NCBI RefSeq assembly: GCF_000389635.1 | Contig: NC_021182.1 | Span: 186,001 to 250,000 of the forward strand | DNA from: Clostridium pasteurianum BC1 | GTDB lineage: Bacteria > Bacillota > Clostridia > Clostridiales > Clostridiaceae | DNA length: 64,000 bases | Reading direction: 5' to 3' | Shown here: one piece after another, positions 17,384 through 25,656 of the stretch | Layout: every line of letters begins with the position of its first letter | How positions within the stretch are numbered: position 1 is the stretch's first letter | Notes under the pieces: model-generated | Told to the model about the DNA's origin: nothing | The model's input: only the letters and a program-made list of their open reading frames with translations | The model's database searches: none | Program-made: the position numbers and the translations under genes

Positions 17384-17629
17384 TTATCTACCTTGTTTTA
17401 ATTCTTCTAGGCAAGATTCACAAATATTTTTTCCCTTATAATTTACAACATCTCTTGCGTCTCCACAGAATATACATGCTGGTTCATATTTTTTTAATAT
17501 GATTTGTTCTCCATCTACGTAAATTTCCAAAGCATCTTTTTCAGCTATATTTAAAGTTCTTCTTAATTCTATAGGGATAACTATTCTACCTAGTTCGTCC
17601 ACTCTTCTTACTACACCTATTGATTTCAT
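17384..17629 (-). CDS. abrB: AbrB-family transition-state regulator
   Basis: An 81-residue DNA-binding protein. The N-terminal swapped-hairpin domain reads MKSIGVVRRVDELGRIVIPIEL, the AbrB/SpoVT signature. The C-terminus carries two CxxC pairs, CIFCGD and CESC, a zinc-ribbon-like extension seen in clostridial AbrB proteins. It probably represses stationary-phase and sporulation genes. The start follows AAGGAGGAATATAAA on the reverse strand. In Bacillus abrB follows yabC directly; here it is inverted and separated by the two NlpC/P60 genes. Confidence 0.92.
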   Translation of the reverse strand: MKSIGVVRRVDELGRIVIPIELRRTLNIAEKDALEIYVDGEQIILKKYEPACIFCGDARDVVNYKGKNICESCLEELKQGR

Positions 17630-18278
17630 TTTATATTCCTCCTTAAATTCACACTATTCGACAAAAACTATATTTAAATAATAACAAAAATTACAATAAA
17701 AGTCAATATATATTTTTACTTTTTTATTTTTTATTACAAAATTCTTATGAAATTCCATCTATAGTAAATATACTATCATATTATAGAAAAGTCAATGCGT
17801 TTATATAATTCATATAAAGCTATATGTATCAAGCTGTTAGGACAAATATTAATTAAAACGGATTTATAGAATAGGTATGAGATTTGTATAAAAAATAAAA
17901 GTAATTTTATGGATTTATATTTTATATTTGTCGAAGACTTGTATAAAATATAGCTTTAAGTATATAAATTTATTATATAAATTTTTTTATAAAGGATAGT
18001 GATATATTTTTAATACAAAAAATATTATTTATGTAGAAATACATATAAATATATAATATTATTAATGTTTATTTTATAAATATTGTTAAAAAAAAGAATA
18101 ATTTTTTATAGATATAAACTAGCGGATTTATTTAGTATTTTAACAGTTAATAAGATATTGATGTAGACAATTATCAGGTGAAGCAGTCCATATGATATAA
18201 TACAATCAATGAATTTTATAGAGAATAATGGACAATCATAAACAGAGTTCTTGGTATAGGTATTTATGATACTTAGAG
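17630..18278. other. Divergent intergenic region between abrB and the HD-domain gene
   Basis: About 650 very AT-rich bases with no open reading frame. It presumably contains the abrB promoter near the left end. I see no defined element until the structured leader at 18279-18368. Confidence 0.4.
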
Positions 18279-18368
18279 ATCGTTGTTCTTTAGGGTAAAT
18301 GGTTATCCAGGGACGTAGCCACTCTTTTTACCTAACTTCAAGAAAAGCGATTCACAGAGTGCGGTGAT
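18279..18368 (+). ncRNA. Structured leader resembling a degenerate c-di-GMP-I (GEMM) riboswitch
   Basis: Three helices can be drawn: P1 (18279-18285 with 18362-18368, with several G-U pairs), a 3-bp P2 TGG-TTAT-CCA, and P3 CACTCT/AGAGTG (18320-18325, 18356-18361). Joining segments AGGGTAAA and GGGACGTAGCC resemble the GEMM-I strings AGGGCAAA and GGGACGCAAAGCC. The P2 GNRA tetraloop and part of the receptor are missing, so ligand binding is uncertain. No terminator follows; control would have to be at translation of the gene starting at 18434. Confidence 0.4.
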
Positions 18369-18433
18369 GGTATTAGAGGAGATAGTCATCGGATAAATTG
18401 TTATATAAATTAGAATGGAGACGTGCAGTAAAC

Positions 18434-19636
18434 ATGGTAAACATAATAAAAGAAATGAAAAAAGCACTTATTGATTTAGGCGGAGATGCATATCTAGTAG
18501 GTGACTATGTAAGGGAAAAACTTATAAAGCCTGAAGTCAATATTAAAAAAATGAAAATTCTTTATAGTGAGGATATTAATGAGCTTTTTAAATTATTTAA
18601 AGAGAAATTAAACTATAATATTAGATTTTATAATAATAAAAAAGTGTTAATAATAGAAAATGAAGGCTTCATAGTGGAGATATGGAAATTAACTTTTAAA
18701 AGCATAGAAGAATATTTAGAGAATATGGATTATACAATGAATGCAGTGGCCCTGAAATTAACGGACAATAAAATTATTGATCCTTATCAAGGAAGAATTC
18801 ATATTAAGAGAAGAATTATACAGGAAATTAATGATAAAAGTATAGAAAAGCATCCTTTGAGTATACTAAAGGGTATTGCCTATTATATGGGATATGGAAT
18901 GCACTTTAGTATTAATACTGAATTGCACATAAAAGAGCAGAGTAAAAATTTAAAGAACAAATTTGGCAATACCTTACTAAGAGAACTTATGCATATTATT
19001 AATATAGATAAAAATGGTGTAGCCTTTAATATATTGGATCAATATTCAATTTTAGAGAATATATTGCCATATACTAAAGAACTTAAAACTATAGGGAAAT
19101 GTAAGTACCATTTAGAGGATGCTTTCACCCATATGAATGCTGCTTATGAATTATTAAAAGAAATTCAGGCTAAAAAAATAGAATTACAGGGATTAGATCT
19201 AGAATTATTAAGTGAGGATATGGAAGGATACAAATTAATAGATTTTTTAGCATTAGCTGTTTTCGTGCATGATATAGGGAAATTTAAAAATTATAAAAAA
19301 GTTGATAATAAGGTAAGTTTTGCAGGTCATGAGATAGCTGGCGAAAATATAATGAGAGAAGTGTGTAAACAGCTAGATATGCCTAAAGCAGCACAAGAAT
19401 TAATCTGTACTGTAGTAGAAGCACATATGTATCCTTTAAGCTTATATAAAATAAAGAAAAATGAGAATGAATTTAAGAAAGAGCTAAATAAATTTTTTAA
19501 CAAGTATAGTAACTATAGTATCTATATAATTATAGCATCTTATTGTGATATTTTGGCAACTAATATATATTATGACTCTCAGCATAAAGCTGAAGAATAT
19601 AAAATTTTTATTGAAGAACTTATAGAAATGAAATAA
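18434..19636 (+). CDS. HD-domain protein with degenerate tRNA nucleotidyltransferase head
   Basis: A 400-residue protein with the layout of class II CCA-adding/poly(A) polymerase proteins fused to an HD domain. The head begins GGDAYLVGDYVREKL (16-30), where active enzymes have GGxVRD. The catalytic DxD pair expected about 15 residues later is absent (VNIKKMKILYSED). The HD motif is intact (FVHDIGKFKNYKK, His279-Asp280), with a later VEAHMYPL histidine. I infer a phosphohydrolase with a non-catalytic RNA or nucleotide-binding head. Start ATG 18434 follows GGAG; an in-frame TTG at 18398 lacks a ribosome site. The structured leader upstream may control it. Confidence 0.7.
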   Translation: MVNIIKEMKKALIDLGGDAYLVGDYVREKLIKPEVNIKKMKILYSEDINELFKLFKEKLNYNIRFYNNKKVLIIENEGFIVEIWKLTFKSIEEYLENMDYTMNAVALKLTDNKIIDPYQGRIHIKRRIIQEINDKSIEKHPLSILKGIAYYMGYGMHFSINTELHIKEQSKNLKNKFGNTLLRELMHIINIDKNGVAFNILDQYSILENILPYTKELKTIGKCKYHLEDAFTHMNAAYELLKEIQAKKIELQGLDLELLSEDMEGYKLIDFLALAVFVHDIGKFKNYKKVDNKVSFAGHEIAGENIMREVCKQLDMPKAAQELICTVVEAHMYPLSLYKIKKNENEFKKELNKFFNKYSNYSIYIIIASYCDILATNIYYDSQHKAEEYKIFIEELIEMK

Positions 19637-19679
19637 TTCTTGCTTAATATATTAAGATTTTTCACATACTTTAAACAGG

Positions 19680-19831
19680 TTATACACATGCCAATTGTGG
19701 ATAATGTGAATAAAAAATTTGTAGGTTTTTGAATGCTATAAAAATCAGTATTGTAGGTAATTATGTAGTTATGCACAGTTTCTGTGGATTAAATCCTTAA
19801 AACTGTGGACAACTGTGAACGATGTGCATAA
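19680..19831. promoter_or_regulatory. Cluster of six DnaA-box-like nonamers
   Basis: Within 152 bases: TTATACACA (19680), TGTGGATAA (19696, a perfect box on the reverse strand), TTATGCACA (19769), TGTGGATTA (19783), TGTGGACAA (19804) and TGTGCATAA (19823). The consensus is TTATCCACA. The other five differ from it by one base. The intergenic region 19637-20087 holds no gene. Confidence 0.6.
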
Positions 19832-20087
19832 CTTTTTCAGATGAAGGTAATATAAATAAAAATTTCATTTGTCATAATGTTAACTCTTGTCGAAATTAAG
19901 AATAAAATAGTTAAAATTAAATGTGGATTATATTATGTTTACAATATTTTTTATAATATGTGAAAAAATATTGAATTACGGCATAATTACTTATATTATA
20001 GTAACTATGTGGTTAAATGGTATCAGTTTTATATTTGTAATTTTTATAATAGAAAATAGAATCTATATATTTTAAGAAGGTGATTGT

Positions 20088-21227
20088 TTGGAAGTATATA
20101 TGGATAATAGCGCAACAACCAGGCCATATAAAGAAGTAATAGATGAAATGGTATATGTTATGGAAGATTACTACGGTAATCCATCCTCGGCATATAGTAT
20201 TGGTGTTAAAGCGGAAAAAAAGTGTAATGAGGCAAGAAATATAATTGCAAAGTCAATAAATGCTTCTAAGGAGGAAATAATATTTACTTCAGGAGGTAGT
20301 GAGAGCAATAATTTTCTCTTAAAGGGCTTTGTAAAAGGTGAAGGACATATAATTACAACAAAGATTGAGCACCCAAGTGTTATGAATACTTGTATGCAGC
20401 TAGAAAGTGAAGGGATAAGAGTTACTTATTTAGATGTAGATGCACGAGGTAAAGTTGATGTACAAGCATTAGAAAGCAGCATAAATAAGGATACACAAAT
20501 TGTAAGTATCATGCATGTAAATAACGAAATTGGAGTGATACAGGATCTGGAGACTATAGGAAAGATAATTAAAGAAAAAAGCAGTAGAATAAAATTTCAT
20601 GTAGATGCAGTACAAAGTTATGGGAAACTTAATATAGATGTTCATAAATGTAATATAGATTTGTTATCGGCCAGTGGACATAAGATACATGGGCCACGAG
20701 GAATCGGTTTTGCCTATGTTAGAAAAGGACTTGTTCCAAAAGTATTAATTGAAGGTGGAGGACAGGAAAAAAATTATAGGTCGGGTACAGAAAATCTTCC
20801 AGCTATTTGTGGTATGGCAAAAGCATCAGAAAAAATATATGAAAATATTAAAAATAATTATAAAAGTGTAGAGGCTGTTAAGAAATATTTTATAGATAAA
20901 TTAAAGAATATTAAGGATATTAGGATAAATAGTGAAATAGCCGATGACTATCTTCCTCACATACTAAATGTTTCCTTTAAAGGTGTGAGAGCAGAGGTTT
21001 TACTGCACTATCTTGAAGAATATAAAATTTACGTTTCCAATGGTTCGGCATGTTCTGCTAAAAGACATAAGATGAGCCATGTACTTAAATCTATAGGATT
21101 AAGTAATAATGAAATTGAAGGAGCCATAAGATTTAGTTTCAATGAGTATAATTCTTTTGATGAAGTAGATTATACTATAGAAAAGCTTAATAGCGGTTTG
21201 CAAATGTTAAGGAGATTAAAAATATGA
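20088..21227 (+). CDS. Cysteine desulfurase (IscS/NifS family)
   Basis: A 379-residue PLP enzyme. YMDNSATTRPYKEV opens it, SGGSESNN and HVDAVQSYGK are cofactor contacts, and SASGHKIHGPRGIG carries the Schiff-base Lys. NGSACSAKRHKMSHVL carries the catalytic Cys loop. It is coupled by a four-base overlap to thiI, as with NifZ-ThiI in Bacillus, so it most likely supplies persulfide sulfur for 4-thiouridine in tRNA. The TTG start at 20088 is preceded by AAGAAGGTGAT; the next in-frame ATG is 18 bases from that site. Confidence 0.92.
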   Translation: MEVYMDNSATTRPYKEVIDEMVYVMEDYYGNPSSAYSIGVKAEKKCNEARNIIAKSINASKEEIIFTSGGSESNNFLLKGFVKGEGHIITTKIEHPSVMNTCMQLESEGIRVTYLDVDARGKVDVQALESSINKDTQIVSIMHVNNEIGVIQDLETIGKIIKEKSSRIKFHVDAVQSYGKLNIDVHKCNIDLLSASGHKIHGPRGIGFAYVRKGLVPKVLIEGGGQEKNYRSGTENLPAICGMAKASEKIYENIKNNYKSVEAVKKYFIDKLKNIKDIRINSEIADDYLPHILNVSFKGVRAEVLLHYLEEYKIYVSNGSACSAKRHKMSHVLKSIGLSNNEIEGAIRFSFNEYNSFDEVDYTIEKLNSGLQMLRRLKI

Positions 21228-22372
21228 GAAAACTTATACTTGTTAAATATGCTTCAGAAATATTTTTGAAGGGGTTGAATAAGAATAAATTTGAAAAAAA
21301 ACTTAGAGACAATATAAAATACGTGCTAAAGGGATTAGACTACGAATTTATAAGTGATCAGGGAAGGTGGTTTATTTACTCAGAACAAATAGATGAATTG
21401 GTAAACAGACTTAAGAGATTATTTGGTATTGCAGAACTTTGCATTGTTACAGAGATAGAGACGGATATGGAAAAAATATATGAAGAATGTATTAGAGAAA
21501 TTAGAGAAGATGGATCGAGTACCTTTAAGATAGAGACAAAGAGAGCTAATAAAAGTTTTCCTATAAATTCTATGGAGATTAATCAGAAGGTTGGAGCATA
21601 CATATTAGAGAATGTAGAGAATGTTTCAGTAGATGTAAAAAGCCCTGAATGCAGGATAACTGTGGAAATAAGAAATAATACCTATGTATATTCTAAAAAG
21701 ATAAAAGCAGCGGGAGGAATGCCTTATGGTACTAATGGCAGAACTCTTCTTATGCTTTCAGGTGGGATAGATTCACCTGTAGCTGGATATATGATGGCAA
21801 GAAGAGGTGTTGAACTGAGCTGCGTTTATTATCATAGCCATCCCTATACCAGCGAAAGGGCAAAGGAAAAGGTTAAAGACCTTGCAAGAATTCTGCAAAC
21901 CTATACGGGAAATATAACTCTTTATGTAGTACCATTTACAGATATTCAAATGAGTATAATTGAGAAGTGCAGAAAAGATGAACTTACAATTATTATGAGA
22001 AGATTTATGATGAGAATTGCCTGTGAAATTGCCGAAAAAAATGGAATTCATTCAGTATCAACTGGGGAAAGTATTGGGCAAGTGGCAAGCCAGACAATGG
22101 AAGGACTTGTAGTTAGTAATGATGCAGCTGACAGGCCTGTATTTAGGCCGCTTATAGCCAGTGATAAGGGTGACATAATGGATACTGCAAGAATAATAGG
22201 AACTTATGAAACATCTATATTGCCCTATGAGGATTGTTGTACCATATTTGTACCAAAGCACCCAAAGACAAAGCCCATATTAGGGGAAATTATTAAAGAA
22301 GAATCTATTTTGGATATAGATGAATTGGTGAAAAACGCAGTAGACAATATGGAAATTTATAGTGATCTATAG
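21224..22372 (+). CDS. thiI: tRNA 4-thiouridine synthase ThiI, no rhodanese domain
   Basis: A 382-residue protein with an N-terminal ferredoxin-like plus THUMP region (about 1-165) and a PP-loop ATPase domain starting LLMLSGGIDSPVAGYMMARRG. It lacks the C-terminal rhodanese domain of enterobacterial ThiI, as is usual in Firmicutes. There, sulfur comes from a dedicated cysteine desulfurase, here the upstream gene. It produces s4U8 in tRNA. The active-site Cys in the EDCCTIFVPKHPKTKP segment is present. Confidence 0.94.
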   Translation: MRKLILVKYASEIFLKGLNKNKFEKKLRDNIKYVLKGLDYEFISDQGRWFIYSEQIDELVNRLKRLFGIAELCIVTEIETDMEKIYEECIREIREDGSSTFKIETKRANKSFPINSMEINQKVGAYILENVENVSVDVKSPECRITVEIRNNTYVYSKKIKAAGGMPYGTNGRTLLMLSGGIDSPVAGYMMARRGVELSCVYYHSHPYTSERAKEKVKDLARILQTYTGNITLYVVPFTDIQMSIIEKCRKDELTIIMRRFMMRIACEIAEKNGIHSVSTGESIGQVASQTMEGLVVSNDAADRPVFRPLIASDKGDIMDTARIIGTYETSILPYEDCCTIFVPKHPKTKPILGEIIKEESILDIDELVKNAVDNMEIYSDL

Positions 22373-22484
22373 AAAGAGACTTTGTTTTTCAGTTTAAAAT
22401 TATAAATAATTATTTATGTTTTTATGCTGTTGGAATTGTTCTGAAAATTACTTGCAGATATCTAAAAAAGTATAATAAAATAAA

Positions 22485-22625
22485 GGGATGTCTCAAAAGG
22501 AATAAATATTCATTAAATTTGAGAATGGCCTCATTTGTTTATTAAAAATCAGATTTTAATAATTATTTTTAATAGTAGAATAGTTAAGAAGCTGTCTCGC
22601 TATGCATTGTGAGACAGCTTCTTTT
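22485..22625. repeat. MITE-like dispersed repeat, copy 2
   Basis: Second copy of the 10561-10709 element, beginning GGGATGTCTCAAAAGGAATAA. Its right half forms a perfect hairpin, GAAGCTGTCTC/GAGACAGCTTC, followed by TTTTACTAT, which looks like a working terminator. It lies between the convergent thiI and 22685-23353 genes, the same arrangement as copy 1. Nothing else is seen in the 312-base gap. Confidence 0.75.
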
Positions 22626-22684
22626 ACTATGATTTTAATTATTATTTGAGTTAATGATAATCTTATTAGTTAACATTTTTTAGC

Positions 22685-23353
22685 TTAACTTCTCTCTACA
22701 TTTTCGTAGGCGGAAGCTGCAAAATTAAAATCTTCTTCATCAGTTATTTCACCATAGGTGTCCTCTGGAAGTTTAGGATAATAGTAAAGGATAAAACGTT
22801 CTTTATCATGGATATTTTCTATTAATATATATCTTTTATCTTCTAGAGCATCCTGCACTACAGCTAGTACATTATATCTGTCTTCCTGTCCAGTATTATT
22901 GTTTACAAGGTTAAGCATAGCACTTTGTGAATTGTCAAAGAAGGCTACATTAGTTCTCTTGTGATCACAGTAGGCTACACGTCTTCCAGTTCTACAACCA
23001 TCACAGCTATCGAATTTACAGGCAGCAGTACATCTTAAACATTCACATTTCCAGCACTTTTCAAGCTGGTTGAGCTCTTCAGTATGATCTGCCTTAAAGG
23101 ACTGAAGTAAGTTGATGTATTTGTCACCGTCAATAAAACCCTTTATAAAGCCTCTCTTTTTACTTTCCTGATTTGCAGAATCTAAAACTTCTATATACTT
23201 GTCTAAAACAGGTTGTCTTGAAAAATACTTTCTATTTTTAAGAGTTTCCTCATCTAGAAAATCTCTTATTTCATCTATGGCAAAAGCTATGTCAGAATAG
23301 ATTTTGCCATAGTATTCTTTTTCTTGTGAGATGAATTCTTCTGTCTTACCCAT
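22685..23353 (-). CDS. Conserved hypothetical protein with a dense cysteine cluster
   Basis: A 222-residue soluble protein that I do not recognise. A charged helical N-terminal half (1-100) is followed by CWKCECLRCTAACKFDSCDG and a further YCDHKR. That is a run of nine cysteines within about 35 residues, fitting two zinc sites or an Fe-S cluster. The C-terminal 80 residues look like a small beta-rich domain. It is the last gene of an operon with pspA (18 bases apart) and a Ser/Gly-rich membrane protein. This suggests a part in an envelope-stress response, by context only. The start follows GGGAGGTCATT. Confidence 0.6.
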   Translation of the reverse strand: MGKTEEFISQEKEYYGKIYSDIAFAIDEIRDFLDEETLKNRKYFSRQPVLDKYIEVLDSANQESKKRGFIKGFIDGDKYINLLQSFKADHTEELNQLEKCWKCECLRCTAACKFDSCDGCRTGRRVAYCDHKRTNVAFFDNSQSAMLNLVNNNTGQEDRYNVLAVVQDALEDKRYILIENIHDKERFILYYYPKLPEDTYGEITDEEDFNFAASAYENVERS

Positions 23354-23370
23354 AATGACCTCCCTACTTT

Positions 23371-24060
23371 TTATTTTGAATTTGTAGAGTCTTTTGAATT
23401 TGTAGAGTCTATGGAAGATTTATATTTTGCAAGTTCATCATCAAGATTTAGATCATTTAATTTTTCAAATTCTTTATCTAAAGAATTATCAACTTGTAAA
23501 TCACCAAGACCTTCAGCAAGAGCTTCTTTTCTCTCAATTTTTCTTTCTATATCGTCAATATTGATTTTATTTGAACCGGCATCTACGTTTGCAAGAACTT
23601 CATTGACCTTTTTAGTAGCTTCTGCATTATTGTATCTTGCAGCAGCTTCATCTCTGTAGTTTCTAGTTTTTTGTATTTCCTCTTCTAAATCTCTTAATTT
23701 TGTCTTTATGGCTGTAGCTTTCGCAGAAGCATCAGCATAACTTGTTTCTAAACTTTGAATTCTTTTGTCAGCTTCAAGTTTTCTTTCAAGAGCTCTCTTA
23801 GCTAAATCATCATTACCTGCTTTTATTGCAAGCTTCACTTTCTCGTCAAAATCCTTTGATTCTACTTTTGCTTTTTCAAGCTTCTTTTCAATTTCATGAA
23901 CATTACCAAGTATTTGTGCTGAAGAAAGCTTTGCATCATTTAGACTTTTGTCCATGTCTCTTAATTTTTGATCCAATAATTCAATTGGATTTTCAACCTC
24001 GTCTAATGCGTTATTAACCTTTGCCTTAAAGATATTAGATAATCTGTTTATTACTCCCAT
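23371..24060 (-). CDS. pspA: PspA/IM30-family phage-shock protein
   Basis: A 229-residue, almost entirely helical protein beginning MGVINRLSNIFKAKVNNALDEVENP. It carries the PspA signature (helix 0 for membrane binding, then a long coiled coil with QKLRDMDKSLNDAK). PspA/IM30/Vipp1 are bacterial ESCRT-III relatives that assemble on and protect damaged membrane. The C-terminus contains a tandem DSTNSKDSTNSK sequence. A perfect GGAGG site precedes the start. The operon lacks the usual pspC; instead it has a Ser/Gly-rich anchored protein upstream and a Cys-cluster protein downstream. Confidence 0.92.
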   Translation of the reverse strand: MGVINRLSNIFKAKVNNALDEVENPIELLDQKLRDMDKSLNDAKLSSAQILGNVHEIEKKLEKAKVESKDFDEKVKLAIKAGNDDLAKRALERKLEADKRIQSLETSYADASAKATAIKTKLRDLEEEIQKTRNYRDEAAARYNNAEATKKVNEVLANVDAGSNKINIDDIERKIERKEALAEGLGDLQVDNSLDKEFEKLNDLNLDDELAKYKSSIDSTNSKDSTNSK

Positions 24061-24079
24061 TGTAAATTCCTCCTAAAAA

Positions 24080-24616
24080 TTATCTTTTAAATTTTTTAAA
24101 TATTTTGTAAATAATTATGATTATTATGATAAAAAATATAAGTTTAAAAATAAATGAAGCTATTGATCCACCACCATAACCGCCATAATGTGACCCACCA
24201 AAGGGTATAGGTATAGGTATTGGTATAAAGGAACGTTTTGTTGAACCCTGATTTGAATTATTGTTATTTTGTCCAAACCAACCACTGCTGCTGGTACTAC
24301 CCCCTGAAGGATTACTGCTGGTACTTCCAGAAGTTCCTTTACTAGAACTGGAGCTGCTGGAGGAACCACTGCTAAAGCTGCCGGACTTATAGCTTTTAGA
24401 ACTTCCTGAAGATGAACTTCCTTTGAAGCTGCCGCCATTAAAACCACCTCTAGGTGCTCCGTAAACTATATTATATTTAGTATTAGAATTAAAGTTTAAG
24501 AATTCAGGAGATATTAGGTTATAAAAGGTAAATATTAGTGTAAGGAATAAACATAAAATTAGACGCTTTTTCTGCTTTATTGAAAGCACCCCCTTTACAA
24601 TAAAGATTACTTTCAC
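24080..24616 (-). CDS. Ser/Gly-rich membrane protein, first gene of the pspA operon
   Basis: Up to 178 residues: a hydrophobic N-terminal segment, a 70-residue stretch of almost only Ser, Gly, Lys and Asn, then IPIPIPIPFGGSHYGGYGGG and a strongly hydrophobic C-terminal helix ending KIFKKFKR. The make-up recalls the low-complexity C-terminal part of TPM/YgcG proteins without their enzyme domain. The start is unclear. The track-long frame begins at GTG 24616, without a ribosome site. The only strong site, AAAGGGGG, abuts GTG 24589 and is better spaced for a non-standard ATA codon at 24580. Confidence 0.6.
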   Translation of the reverse strand: MKVIFIVKGVLSIKQKKRLILCLFLTLIFTFYNLISPEFLNFNSNTKYNIVYGAPRGGFNGGSFKGSSSSGSSKSYKSGSFSSGSSSSSSSSKGTSGSTSSNPSGGSTSSSGWFGQNNNNSNQGSTKRSFIPIPIPIPFGGSHYGGYGGGSIASFIFKLIFFIIIIIIIYKIFKKFKR

Positions 24617-25032
24617 TTAATTATATTATATACTAATTTATGTAGATAAGTAATAAGAACATGAGTTTATTATAAGTTATTTAATACTATATTACAACTT
24701 AAAAATAATCATATTTAAAGTTAATTATAGCCATTATACTTAATTATTTAATGTAAATCTCATTAAAGCTTTATTTATCTTAATATATCTCTGTAAATGT
24801 CGATTTTGAACATAGTATATAACTTGTAATAAGTTTTTACATAACTTATAATGAAGATAAATTAATAATACTTGATGCGTTGCAATGACCTTTTAAAGAT
24901 AATTCATAAAGAAAACTGAATTACTGAATCTTATAAATAATTTGCTTAAGCTACTTATGCAATGAACCTAAAGGTGAGAGTATTAGATTGTATAGTTGTG
25001 GGATAAAATATTAATTAGGAGGTGTGGTTTTA
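24617..25032. other. Divergent intergenic region, 415 bp
   Basis: It lies between the pspA operon (reverse) and the DUF1836 gene (forward). AT-rich, with no recognisable riboswitch. I looked for a TPP aptamer because thiamine genes follow, and found none. Confidence 0.4.
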
Positions 25033-25632
25033 TTGAAATATAAGAATTTTACTATAGATGATATAAGAAAAATGGCAAATGAGATATCCCAAGAAAGTGT
25101 TATACCCTATGAAGATTTGCCTAGATATGATTTATTTCTATCTCAAGTAACAGATTATCTCAATGATAAATTTAAAGGAGAAAAATATACTAATAATATA
25201 GTTCAAAATTATATAAAAAATGAGGTTATATCAAAGCCAGAAGATGGGAGAAAAAGAGGATATACTAAAAATCATTTAGTACAACTTTTGCTCCTTAGTT
25301 ATATGAGGCCTATTCTAACTACGGAAGAGATTAAAAAGGTATTTAGACTAGCGTTTAATGAGATTAATGATAGGGAAGATGATATAATATCCTTGGAAAT
25401 AGCATATAAGGCTTTTTCAAATATACAGCAGGAAAATTATAATAATTTTTTAGCTAAAGATTATTTTAATGAAAAAGAGTTTAAAAATATGATAAAAGAA
25501 GCTAAACTAGAAGGTGAAGAAGAAGAAAGAATAATGGTATTCATTGTAGTTATGAATCTTATAGCAGAAGCTAGTGTTATTAAGAATATAGCTAAAAATG
25601 TTATTGATGAATACTTTAACGGAAGAGAATAG
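25033..25632 (+). CDS. DUF1836 protein, putative MerR-like regulator
   Basis: About 199 residues. The segment NIVQNYIKNEVISKPEDGRKRGYTKNHLVQLLLLSYMRPILTTEEI matches DUF1836, a family with a MerR-type winged-helix DNA-binding domain. In MerR proteins the comparable LxxIxxYR...YT..DL...IxxLR...S ordering sets the DNA contact. Start TTG 25033 is ten bases from AGGAGG; the in-frame GTG at 25024 overlaps that site. It precedes the thiamine salvage operon by 24 bases and could regulate it or simply be read with it. No effector domain is recognisable. Confidence 0.7.
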   Translation: MKYKNFTIDDIRKMANEISQESVIPYEDLPRYDLFLSQVTDYLNDKFKGEKYTNNIVQNYIKNEVISKPEDGRKRGYTKNHLVQLLLLSYMRPILTTEEIKKVFRLAFNEINDREDDIISLEIAYKAFSNIQQENYNNFLAKDYFNEKEFKNMIKEAKLEGEEEERIMVFIVVMNLIAEASVIKNIAKNVIDEYFNGRE

Positions 25633-25656
25633 AATTGTAGAAGAGGTGTACTAAGA

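Noticed and set aside
24617-25656. Search for a TPP riboswitch before the thiamine salvage operon
   Set aside because: No CTGAGA, ACCC-TTGAACCTGATC or related core is present on the forward strand.
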